Below the pieces are notes generated by a model. The model did no database searches. It was not told the DNA's origin and was given only the letters and a program-made list of their open reading frames with translations. From Hemicordylus capensis (taxonomy: Eukaryota > Chordata > Lepidosauria > Squamata > Cordylidae), in assembly GCF_027244095.1 (NCBI RefSeq), contig NC_069662.1, positions 18,440,501 through 18,504,500 of the forward strand: 64,000 bases of DNA, read 5' to 3'. A program made the position numbers and the translations under genes. How positions within the stretch are numbered: position 1 is the first letter of the stretch; each line of letters opens with the position of its first letter. Positions 25,601 to 37,600 of the stretch are shown piece after piece.

Positions 25601-28600
25601 CAAAACTAAATGACTCTTAATGGCCGAGAGCTAAGAATTACAGTTAACAGTACAAATATTCGTAAAGGCATCATAAAATCATCATCTTTTTTTAAAAAAA
25701 GGCATAAAAGATGCAAGAATGAATTAAAAAGTTATATGCAAAATGTGGAGTCATAAAATCATACAAGGATAACTATAGACATAGTAAGAGTTTTATCAAT
25801 TTAGGGCAAGGTAAAAAACCAAGGAGCTGTGGGACTATAGAACTGGAGGAACGTTGGGCTGCCATGAAGCGCTCTGAGGCAGCAGGCAAAGGTGTGCTCA
25901 AGTTAGTCCATGAAGTTGGGCACTGGGCATGAACAGGAGGTCATCATCTGCAGGATTTTAATAGCTGTCGGGCAGAATTTGGCAACACTGTAAGTGGTGG
26001 CGGGATTGCTATCAAAAAGCAGTAAAGAGGTGCAAAATTGGTCCATATTATCAGGATAGTTATGTAATAACGGAAGAATGAAGGTGGCACAAATGTCCCT
26101 GTAATACAAACATTGGAGGATATGCCCTGTTTCTACTTGCCCTGAGTCGTAGGGGCATTGATGTTCCGAGAGTGGAATCTTCCTATATCGTCCGTCAAGC
26201 ACAGCTGAGAAAAGAACATGGCGACGCACCGGGGTGAAGGCCCTCCTGTGCTTTGGGACTTCCAGTTGCATTAGGTATGCCACAGGAGAGGTAGTGTACC
26301 CAAGTCCTTCACTGATGAGGAAGTTCGGAGCCTTGCCTATATCAGATTGTTGCTCTAGGTCTCTAATATGCTGTTTGATAAGTGCTTTGGCCGGATCGTA
26401 GCCTATGTTAACTAAGAGAGGTGGGGATAGGCCCAGGGACGATATTTTAGTCATAACCAACTGTTTCCAGCTGAATTGGGTGTCATCGCTCGGGGTGATG
26501 GGGGCAAGGCCCATGGGACAGAAAGATAGTCTAAGCCCACAGTTAAGTATGGTAATCCAAACCCTTGTCTCCACTTTCATCAAGCCTGTCTCCAGTCGCA
26601 ATGTGGCGTTAGAGACACATTTTGGAACTTGAAGGGCTGCTCTTTGGAACTTTGATTGCACATGCTCCAATGGGGCAAAGTTGTGGAAGGGGCCCAGTTG
26701 GGCATCATAGAGAAGCTGTGCGAGCGGTTTGGCTTTATACAATTTAAGTGCTGTGGGTATATAATGGCCACCTCTTGTCCGAAGAAAAGGATAGCAGAGG
26801 TACTCCTCTGTGCATTTAATGTTGTATAGTCCCCATGGGTCTTCCTAATGCCAGTGGAGTGCAGGACTACCATCAGATATTCAAAACAAGGAACCTGTTC
26901 AATCTTGTGTTCTTCTATAAACCAAGTGCAGATTTTGGGCCTTTTAGCAAAGACCATAATTTTGGTTTTATGATAATTAAGTTCCAGCAGATCTTCCTTG
27001 CAATACTGAGCTAAGGCCCTCAATGCACATTTAAGGCCAATGCGAGTCCTTGAGGGTATTGCTGCATCATCTGCATAAAGCAGGGTGGAAACTCCCTTAA
27101 CTCCTGCAAGTTAAGGCTGGAAATCTAGGTTGTTGAGTTGGCTGACCATGATGTTAATGTAAGAGTTAAATAATAGTGGGGCTAATATGCAGCCTTACTT
27201 TTCACCCTTTTGTGTATCAATGGCACTTGTGAGATGTCCCTGAGGATTGCATCTTACCTTGAGTGATGTGTCAGTGTGAAGCATACATATAAGTATAACA
27301 GTTGCTGGTCAATTGAGGCCTCCAGCTTCTCCCATAATTTAACTCGTGAGATAGAGTCAAAATCTGCTTTAAAGTTGATGAGGGCTGCATAAAGGGAGGT
27401 TATGTTGCAGGAAGAGTATTTTTCAATAAGGTGCTGGAGTACTAGGCACTGGTCAATTGTAGATCGGCCTTCCCTGAAGCCAGCCTGTTCCTCCGCCAGC
27501 AGATTTACCTGCTCCAGCCAGTCCCATAGTTTCCAATGCAGATGTCTCGTATAGAGCTTGCTAACTGTGTTGAGCAGGCTAATGGGCCTGTAATTGGCCA
27601 GATCATTCTTTCTGCCCTTTCTGAAAATGGGAACAATAGTTGTTGTCCCCCCGTCCATGGGGATACGGCCATGTGTATCAATGAAAGTTAATAGTGAGGC
27701 CAGAAGTGGGGCCCACCAATCCAGATTGTTTTTAATGGCCTCAGGTGGGATAAGGTTCTCCGTTGGGCGACAAGGCTCTTGATCGTGGATGTTGTCACTA
27801 GTGTCCACGCAGTCATGTCCTCTATAGCTTGCCCAGGGTATCTGCCTTCTGCGGAAGAATCCTTGTAGAGTTCATGGAAGTGTTTCCCCCAAATTCCTGT
27901 GGGGGGGGGGGGGTAGGATATAGCAATCTAGATTGGTTGTGCTGTTGCAATGGCTGCACGTGGTGATGCACCAGAATGCAGCTGAATCATTTGTACGGAT
28001 TGCCTGGATGAGTTGTGCCAAGTTGTCTTTCATGGCTTATTTTTTCTTAACTCCTCTTCTGCTGAAGGAGGTCCTTCACTGTCATTGGTCCACTGTTTAT
28101 AGACCTGGTAGGTTCTGGTAAGAGCTTTTTAAATGTTCACAGTCTTTATTAAACCAAGATTTGGAGTGGTGATAACTCTGTCACAGCGGTGCACTACTTT
28201 TTTGTTTTAGGTGCCGTTGAAGCTCACCAACTAGGGCACTGTAAATCTCCAGGATGTGCCGGGGTGTGAGTGGGTTCGGCTGTCATCAGGGGCAGTTGGA
28301 GAGGTTGAAAGTTCTCTGAGGCAAGCAGCCCAGTTATCACTTGATCAAGTTGGGGAATCCATTTGACATGACAAAGGGTTTTCCATGCCAAGGAGTCTGG
28401 GGGCTGATCGCGGTCTTCAGTGTAGCTGAGAGACTTTAATTGAAGGAAGGTTGGAAAGTGATTGCTGTCAAATTTAGGAACAACCTCTAGGCTCTCAACA
28501 AAAGGAAGCAGATCTCTGGATATGATTATGTAATTAACAGTGCTCATTCTTGAGCTTGAGAGATACAGGTGAAACTCGGAAAATTAGAATATCGTGCAAA

Positions 28601-31600
28601 AGTCCATTAATTTCAGTGATGCAAATTAAAAGGTGAAACTGATATATGAGACAGACGCATTACATGCAAAGCGAGATAAGTCAAGCCTTAATTTGTTATA
28701 ATTGTGATGATCATGGCGTACAGCTCATGAAAACCCCAAATCCACAATCTCAGAAAATTAGACTATTACATGGAACCAAGAAGACAAGGATTGAAGAATA
28801 GAACAATATCGGACCTCTGAAAAGTAATCAGTGTACTGTGCTTGATTGGCCAGCAAACTCGCCTGACCTGACCCCATAGAGAATCTATGGGGCATTGCCA
28901 AGAGAAGGATGAGAGACATGAGACCAAACAATGCAGAATTGCTGAAGGCTGCTAATGAAGCATCCTGGTCTTCCATAATACCTCATCAGTGCCACAGGCT
29001 GATAGCATCCATGCCACGCCGCATTGAGACAGTAATTGCTGCAAAAGGGGCCCAAACCAAGTACTGAATACATATGCATGCTTATACTTTTCAGAGGTCC
29101 GATATTGTTCTATTCTTCAATCCTTGTCTTCTTGGTTCCATGTAATATTCTAATTTTCTGAGATTGTGGATTTGGGGTTTTCATAAGCTGTACGCCATGA
29201 TCATCACAATTATAATAAATTAAGGCTTGACTTATCTTGCTTTGCATGTAATGCGTCTGTCTCATATATCAGTTTCACCTTTTAATTTGCATCACTGAAA
29301 TTAATGGACTTTTGCACTATATTCTAATTTTCCGAGTTTCACCTGTAGGTAAATTCTCCTGGCTGATCGCCATTGGCAGCGCCATTTAGGATGAAAAGGT
29401 TAGCTATTTGTGCCAAACAGAGTCCCGCAAAGTTTGTCCTCCGGTCCTTTGTAATTCGCTTGGGAAGGAGTAAATCAGCCTTGAGGTTGGGAGGGGGGCC
29501 CTGATGTTTCATATACAGGGTATGATAATCAGGACCCAACCTAGCGTTGAAGTCACTACCCAGGACCATCAGTGTGTCAGGGTGGGAAAAGACTGCAGTC
29601 GGCAGCATAGGTTTCCAATTCAGACCAGATGGTTCTAATCTGGGGTTTCTGCTGTTGTGAAGGGAGATAAGTATTATTTATCAGCAAGGAGCAGCGACTG
29701 AATTGGATTAACACTGCATAGTGTTTGAGTGGTGGAAGAAATCTTGTTGATGCATGAAGAGCAGAGGAAACTTGTATCCCCAAACCGCCTTTTAATCTTC
29801 CATGGCCCATCCCTGGCTTGGCCCTAGGTGAGAATGAAAGAAATCCATTAATATTTCCTTTGTTTTCCATGATTCCTGTATTAGAATGAAGTCATGGAGG
29901 GCCAGGTAATCAGTTAATCAGGCATCCCTTGCGGATGCGGCCCATCCAGCCACATTCTAGGAGAAGAGGGCTTCCTTATGCTGGTCTTCTAGATATCATG
30001 GTATTGGACTGTGAACTGGTATCAGAGCAGAGAGGCTCTATGAAGGTGGGGGATATCTTTCAGGATCTGTCTATCCATCCCCAGGGATACAGATGTTGCC
30101 CTCAGTCCCTCACTTCTGTCCCATCGGCCAACTGGCCTGGATCCAGTCCAGGAAGGTCAGTAGAAGAGTCCTGAGTGCTCACACTCTCTGGTAGACTATC
30201 TTGGGTACTCGGCTCAATACTGTCCGGGGGGGGGGCAGTTCCTGGACCCATATCTTGAGTGTTGATGTCCTCTGGGCCTACAGAAAGGGCCTGGGTCCCC
30301 ATACCAGGGAGATCAGTGGGAGGTACTTGGGTGCACACTGTCCCTGGTGGAGTGTCCTGGTGGTTCAACTCGTCCATAGTCTCAGGTTGAGCTTCACTGG
30401 TCATGTGTACCTCAGTTCCCATCTCTTGCAGAGCGGATGGTGCATCCCTTGAATTAGCGGAGGGACAGCATAGGGATTCTTTAGGTGGTGGTGGTGGGGG
30501 GTGAAGTTGAGGGGATCTGTCCTTCACTCCATTGGTTGACAAGATGTTTGTGTGAGTTGGGAATTCCATCGTAGAGGCCGGCCCTACTGACATAAGAGGA
30601 GGCACTGCAGGGAGGGCCAGGGGAGTCCATGACGCAGGCAGCCTGTCTCAGGCGAGGAGAGTAGTAACACTATCAAAGTGTGGATCAGAGGCAAGAATCA
30701 CTCCCGGGTGCATGTCTACTGTATCTGGGACCTTTGTTCCAATTGTCCGAAGACATCCAGTGGAGGCAGGGGGAAGCCTAGGGGATCAGACACAGTCACT
30801 TTCTAATTCAGATTCCATGCCGGATTCAGTTTTAAAATCTGAAGAATGGACTTTTAAGAGCCATTTGGGAGGAAAACACAATGGTTGAACTTCCATTTCC
30901 TGTTCCAGCTCGCTTTCGGAATCTAGAGTCTAGATCTAGAGTCTAAATATAGAGTCGGAATCTAGACTTGCTTTCAGAGTCTAGACACACATCCCTTTGT
31001 ATCTTCAGCTGTGGGCTTAGTCTCTGCATAAGCACAGTGAGCTGAGCCTATTTTTTAACTGTAGTCGTTCATCTTGGCTGTGGGGCTGGGAATTAGCAGT
31101 CTCTGCAGATTGTTGGTTGGAGTTTATCTTGGTTGGAAAGATTGTTATGTCTTGTTACTTCGGCCTTGGTTTAGCCTTCAGTGTCTGAGCTTGTGAGGAG
31201 CTGATATGGCTGGAGAGGGGTAATTTATTGGTCGTGTAGTTGACCAGTTTATTATTGTTGGTAATTAGCAAGCCCGTGATTAATGATCTAGTACCAAAGT
31301 CCTTAAAGACGCGATGAGAACTTAAATTAAATTGCCGTAGACGCTGGGCTGAGCGAAGAAGCTGTGAAGGCACATGGGTTGACTTAAAGGTTAGAAAAAG
31401 CCTTTTATAATCTGATTGAGTTGGCAGGAAATGAACGTTCTCCAGCTTTATGGGTCCAATTTGTTGCTTTAAGAGTTCTGAGAGGGATGTGAGAATATTT
31501 TTTTTCCTTGCCCATAAATGAGAGTTCTTCCAAGGGAATTGGATAAGAATTTGTTTTTTTTAATCAATCAGTCAATCAATCAATCAATCAATCAAGGTAT

Positions 31601-34600
31601 TTGTCCAGCATAAAGTAGATTACATTTACTGTGAGAACGGTGAGAGTAGAAAGGCTAAAAGCATTATACTGTTATACAGCTACTGTTAAACTGTGGTGAG
31701 CTGTCTTAAAACTGCAGTTAATAAAATGGGTAAAATTAGTGTAGAAGGTTAAAATGTGTGAGACTATATAAAAGCTTTAAGTGGTTAAAATCTTAAAATC
31801 ATATGCATTAATTAGAATCGATATACTTTTCTCCCAAATGAGGCACTCTAGGTAACAAAACCTTGATAACTGCAGCTTTTGTGCTTGTAGCTATAACAGG
31901 GTTGTAGAAGGCTATTGGTCTTGTCTCTGCCTGGCAGCATTAATCTGCAATATTAAGCACATAAGATATGCTCTTTCTCTCTGCTAAAAATTCACATCTC
32001 TTCTCACTGACTGTTCATTTGTTCTTTCCTCTTATAATCCCTCTTTCTTGCACATGCCTCACCTCCAGCAATTATATTGAGTACATAATACCATAGGGCT
32101 ATTGCATTGAGCACATGCAAAATGGTTTTTCTCTCTCTGAACCTGCACTGGAACATACTGTGTGGGGAAAAAATGGGTAGACGTTGGACATCTGCATGTA
32201 CCAAACAGTGCAGGATGCCACTGAACACAGGCATATAGGAGGATCAGAGAAGCAGATCAACATCCACCTCTGCTGTCAGTCACAAAGGACTACCTGTACC
32301 TTTGGATTTAGAGATATACGGACTTCCCCCTCAAATTGCTCCAGAACTGTTATACCAAACTCTGGCCAGGGATGCATAGAACAAGGCAAGGCAGAGGCAG
32401 TGCAAACATAGTTTATCACAGAGAGCCAGCAGCAGACTTGTCTTGCTGCTCAGTTTAATAAGAAAACCTCCGCTGGAAACGCTGATAGCACTCAGCAAGT
32501 AGCATGTGACCCATTCTAACCAACGGGTATAAGAGAAAAAGGGAGGAGTCAAATAAATCTTACATTTATTTGTAAGATTTATTACCAAAATGATCTTAAT
32601 AAATCTTATATCACCTGCATTCTTTAGAGCTTTCCTCTTTTTCTCCTAGGTGGTTTTGGGTATCAGCAGAGGCGCTCTTACCCCTGGACTTTGGGGCTGA
32701 AGCCCAGGGCCTCTACACCCCTGGTGCCCCCCAAATCCTCTTTACTCCATCCTGGGTGGTGTGGTTTGTGTTCTCAAGAACCTACGTGTTAAAAAAATGA
32801 TGCTGAATTAGCAGTGGTGGGTGGGTGGGGGGTGGCGGCTCCAAAGGCCTTTAGGTCCAGGCTCCAAAATCACCTAGGTGCACCTCTGGGTATCCATCCA
32901 ACTTCTTCTTCTTCTTCTTTGCCATCTGTCGGAAGGCCCAGGCTGAAACCCCCTTTGGGTGCTTATAGCAATATAAGAATAATAATCTATTATGCCTTCA
33001 CTTATGAACTAATAATCTGGCATGTCAGCATTTTTGAGCATGAAGGAAGGCCTGCAAACTCCTTTGAAGACATTGTATTCATATAATTACAGACTGAAAG
33101 AAACTTGAATGTTAGCAAGTCTGTCCTGCCAAGTATTCCCACCCTTCAAGCAGTGAGAAGGAGCCAACAAGGTGAATTATACCAAGGTTCCTGAAGAGGG
33201 TACCAATTATCCAAGACTGGCCTGATGTCTTGAGAAATTAGCATCAATCTCTATAGCCATTCCAAATGACTCCAGCAAACTAGCCTAGCCACATACCAGA
33301 GGAAAAGGCAGCTCTGAATGGCACTTTAAAATATTACGGGATCACATGCTGAAACCTTCATCAAAATTCTGGGCTTATAATAGAACCGTGTTTCAAAGAG
33401 AAGAGCTTTCTGAATTTTCCATTATTTTTACAGTGGTTTAAACCAAGAACTAAAAACTGACTACTTTCTGGTGCGAAATTAATTTCCTCCTGATTCCTGA
33501 AGGCTGACTAGTCTGCCATATGACACTTCTTTGCCCACTATGGTGAAGATTTCCATCCTGCTGCAATTCATTGGAGGCGGCCTACCCTGTTGCTAGCCAC
33601 AAAGCTGGGTGTGGTGTTCTGTTGGGGTCTGCTCTCATCCAGCTGGTTTCCAAGGGTTTGCCCTGTTTTTAATTAAACATTAACATGGTATTCATGAACA
33701 GGTTCTATGCTGAGAGTATAGAATTCAGAATCCTGACTAATACTCAGGATTACAGGTATATCAGTGGCCACTAGTCTGATGGCTGTGAGCCACCTCTAGC
33801 CCCAGAAACACGATGCCTCCCAACACCAGCTGAAGGGAAGCAACAGCAGGAGAGAGGGCATGCACACACCTCCTGCCTGTGGGTTCCCAAGGGGCATCTG
33901 GCGGGCCACACGCGAAACGAGACGCTGGATCAGACGGGCCCCGCCCAGATCCAGCAGGGCCGCTCCTATGTTCTTATGTACATATTAAGGACTACTTAAC
34001 TTTTGAATAAGAATTTGGTGGGTCTGCAAAATTATTTGCAGCTTCATATCCATGTCACTTCCAGGTACTTAAGAACACACCCCGTGTAGCAAGAGCCAGA
34101 CACAGAGGGAGGAGCCGTCCAGGAGCTGTTGATGTCGGCTGAGCTTTTAACCCCTTCTCAAAAGCAGTGAAATGGGCAAAGGCCTGTGTGTTAAATTCTC
34201 TAATTTCCCTCCAATTTTGCTCAGTCTCCCCAGGATAATGATCAGAGACTCTGCAGAAATTAAACAGGTGTCGCTTAGCTGCTGGGTGACAAGGTCAGGC
34301 GGGGAGTAAGGTGCATGGTCAGGAGCTATAAAACCTCCGGCCCCGTTTCAAGGAGTTTCCCTGCTTGGCTCTCTCAAGACAAGTTTCAAGGTAGTTTGTT
34401 TTGTATCTGCCTTCTGAGGTGCCGGCTTGTGTGAAGCACCCCCCTTTGTCGTGGGGGAGGGAGCTTCCGTGGCCAGGGCTGTGAATCTGTTCTTAGTACT
34501 CACAGTAAATGAATCTCCCGTCACTGCCTGGGGGCAGGGGTGGAGTTTTTGATCTGCAGCTGTTTCTTCTTCCGTGTCCCCCGCCATGCTCGGGAAGGCT

Positions 34601-37600
34601 CTTGCTGTTAGGACTTTTCTGCAATTGTTTCCAATCATTTGGATAGCATGTCCGGGGAGGGGGGGAAGTCCAGGTAAAAGCAGGAGCTTGGGAGTTGAGC
34701 TGTTAACCCGTCGCCATCTTGCTCCCGGCTAGGGATAGGATCTCTAGTGAAGGTCTCTGGGTTGGGTATTGGGAGGTGGGTAGTAAGTGGTACACACCAG
34801 TGAACACCTCTCTTTAGCCAGCGTGACTCTTACGTAAGAATGCTGATGATGTATGTGGTATATACATGGATTTTCAACCAGGGTGGTTTTCCCCAGTAAA
34901 AGGGCTAAGAGTCAGGGAACACTTGTTGAATCCAACACAGGCACCTCAGCAACATACAAGTATAGCTTCTGTTAAAGGACTAAGTTTGATACAGTGTTAT
35001 AGAAACCATTATGCTTGTATAGCCCTGCTTTGGCAGAGAAACCCCTAAGCTACTCTACACAAACCAACTCAACTTTGTATTATTTTAAAGTTCACTCAGT
35101 GTCCTGTGAGTTATACTTCTCCCCACGCAGCCCTCAGTTATACTACCAAAAGGCTGTCAGGACACAAACCTAAGCAAGAAAAGCAGTGGTTGCAGTGACA
35201 GCTTAAAATGGAAGAGAGAACACCATTCTCTATAAAACTGGTCCCCAAAGTCATATATAATTATTAAACTTCCCTAGTTCTGGGAACAGACCCCACTCAT
35301 TAGCAGTGTCTCAGAGTGGTAAGCAGGGTATGGCTCATCCCAATCATCATATCCCAATGGCCAATATATATGACAGAAGACCCGTTTATCTCCTAAGAAT
35401 TCTGCCTATGTGCCAGAAAAGAGGCTGTGGGAAAAGGGACCATAGCTCACTGGTACAGCCTCCATAAGAATTCCCCCCCAAAATGGAATAGCTTCCCCAG
35501 TGAGGGTCATCTGGCATTCATCACTCTGTTTTTAGATGCCCGGTGAAGGCCTTTCTGTTCACCCAGGTGTTTTAAAAGGGTTTTTTAAAAAAATGTTTTT
35601 TAAAGGTTTTTGTATTGTAATATTTTGTTTTAATGTCTTGACTGTATGTTTTATTCAATTGTATTACTTTCTGAGTTGCCCAGAGAACAATTTGTTATGA
35701 AGCAGTCAAATGCATTTATTATTATTAGAGCATCTTCTCTGCATGCAGGAGGTACCAGGTTCAATCCCTAGCATCTCCAAGAAGGGCTGCAAGAGATTCC
35801 TGCCTAAAACCTTGGAGAACCGCTGTCAGTCAGCATAGACAATACTGAGCTAGCCCCATGCTCTGACTTGGTATAAGGCAGCTTTCTATGGTCCTATGAA
35901 GAAATTCCTGCACATTATGGGGAGAAGAGCTGATCTTGTGTCAGTTAGCATGAATTGTCCCCTTTGCTAAGCAGAGCCACCTTGGTTTGCATTTGGATGG
36001 GTGACTATACAGTATGAGCACTGTAAGATATTTCCCTTAGGGGATAAGGCCATAGATCAATTGAACAGCATCTCCATGCTTGCATACGGAAGACACCAGG
36101 TTCACTTCCTGGCATCTCTAGGTAAGGTTGGAAAAGAATCCCACCTGAAACCTTGGAAAGCCACTACCAGTCAGTGTAGATAATACTGAGCTATTCGGGC
36201 CAAACTGGATTCCACAGTTACTGCAGAGTCTATTGTGGAGGTGTTCAGCAACTCCTCTCATGGAGTTAGATTGGATCATTTTCAGTTTGTGACTCCTGAG
36301 GAAGTGGAGAAACTGCTTCAGACAGTTTTTTCTTGACCCTTGCCCAACTTGGCTTATCACATGAGATAATCATTATCAGAGAGGGTCTGGTAAATATTAT
36401 AAACTAGTGTTTTCAAGCCCATTAAAATAACGGGCGCTAGTAGGGGAGAGTTCCTCCCCCATGCCCCACTTCCTCTTGCCCCTCCCCCCTGCCGCACTCC
36501 CTCCTGCCCTTGCCCCTCCCCCCTGCCGCACTCCCTCCTGCCCTTGCCCCTCCCCCTGCCCCCTGCCCTTGCCACTCCCTCTTTCCCCTCCCCCGCCCCA
36601 CTCCCTCTTGCCCTTTCCCCTCCCCCACCCCACTCCTTCTTGCCCTTGCCCCTCCCCCATGCCCCACTCCTTCCAGCCCTTGCCCCTCCCTCTTGCCCTT
36701 CCCCCTCCCCCACTCCCTCTTGCCCCTCCCCCTGCCCTACTCCCTCTTGCCCCTCCCCCCTGCCCCCCCGCATTTTCTTTCTTTCTTACCGGCCCTCCGC
36801 TCCTCCTCCCGGGCGTCAAACAGTTAAGTGATCAGTTTCGGAAGCGGCGGCGAAGCAGCAGCAGGAGGCGGCGACTGGTTCCTTTGCCGACCGCGGCGGG
36901 CCCGCCATGCGGCCTGCCGTGGCCGCTGCCGCCGCTTGTCCGTTGTTGCGGCCGGCTGCCGGACAGCCACCGCTCCCCCCAACATTAAACCTTTCCCCAG
37001 ACCCTCCTGTTTGCAAGCATCCTTTTGAGAGGGGGGGTGGGAGGGGCCTGGGCCAGTCCTTCTGACCTCCCAGTCTGAGAAAGACACGGGCAGGGACACG
37101 GGATTACAACCAAGCTCTTTATTATAGAGGATGCTTCTCTGAAGGAAGACAGGATACCTCCTTATCTTAAGGAGACTATTATTAGACCACTTTTGAAGAA
37201 AGCTACACTGGATCCCTCAGAGTTAGCTAATTACAGACCTGTTTCTAATCTTCCATGGTTGGGCAAGGTGGTTGAGTGGGTGGTGGCCTCTCAGCTCCAG
37301 GCAGTTTTGGATGATGCAGATTATCTAGATCCATTTCAAACTGGCTTTTGTATGGGCTATGGGGTTTAGACTGCCTTGGTCGGTCTGATGGATGATCTCC
37401 AACTGACTATCGACAGAGGGAGCATGACTCTGCTGATCCTTTTGGATCTCTCTGCGGCTTTTGATATTATCGACCATGGTATCCTTCTGGACCACCTGAG
37501 GGAGGTGGGATTGGGTGGCACTGTTTTACAGGGGTTCCACTCCTACCTCTCTGGCAGATTCCAGGTGGTGTCGCTTGAAGATGGTTGTTCTGCTAAGTGA

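Larger units (their letters stand above)
31560..34080. other. Composite insertion block within the LINE ORF1
   Basis: Begins with an (ATCA)n run at about 31564-31597. It includes unassigned sequence to about 32660, a hAT-like MITE (32667-32888) and a CR1 3' end (33770-33978). No gene is visible. Confidence 0.5.
25560..34735 (-). mobile_element. APE-type LINE (Vingi/RTE-like in my reading), nearly full-length but interrupted
   Basis: The 5' end near 34730 has AGCAAGATGGCGACGGG. ORF1 begins in 34638-34348 (STKNRFTALATEAPS) and resumes at 31560-30100 (LLRSAQRLRQFNLSSHRVFK). The endonuclease is at 29870-29340 with GSDFNARLG. The reverse transcriptase is at about 27810-26580 with ANYRPISLLNTVSKLYTR, EEQAGFREGRSTIDQC and an intact YADD at 27077-27066. 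A C-terminal segment has CPYDSGQVETGHILQC. The frames carry several stops and shifts. A Tc1 element (28566-29345) and a composite block (about 31560-34080) split it. It lies sense to SPHK2. The clade call is tentative. Confidence 0.75.

Noticed and set aside
36397-36988. Long Gly/Arg- and Pro/Leu-rich frames
   Set aside because: Product of the CCCCTCCCCC-type tract in Helitron copy 2, not a gene.
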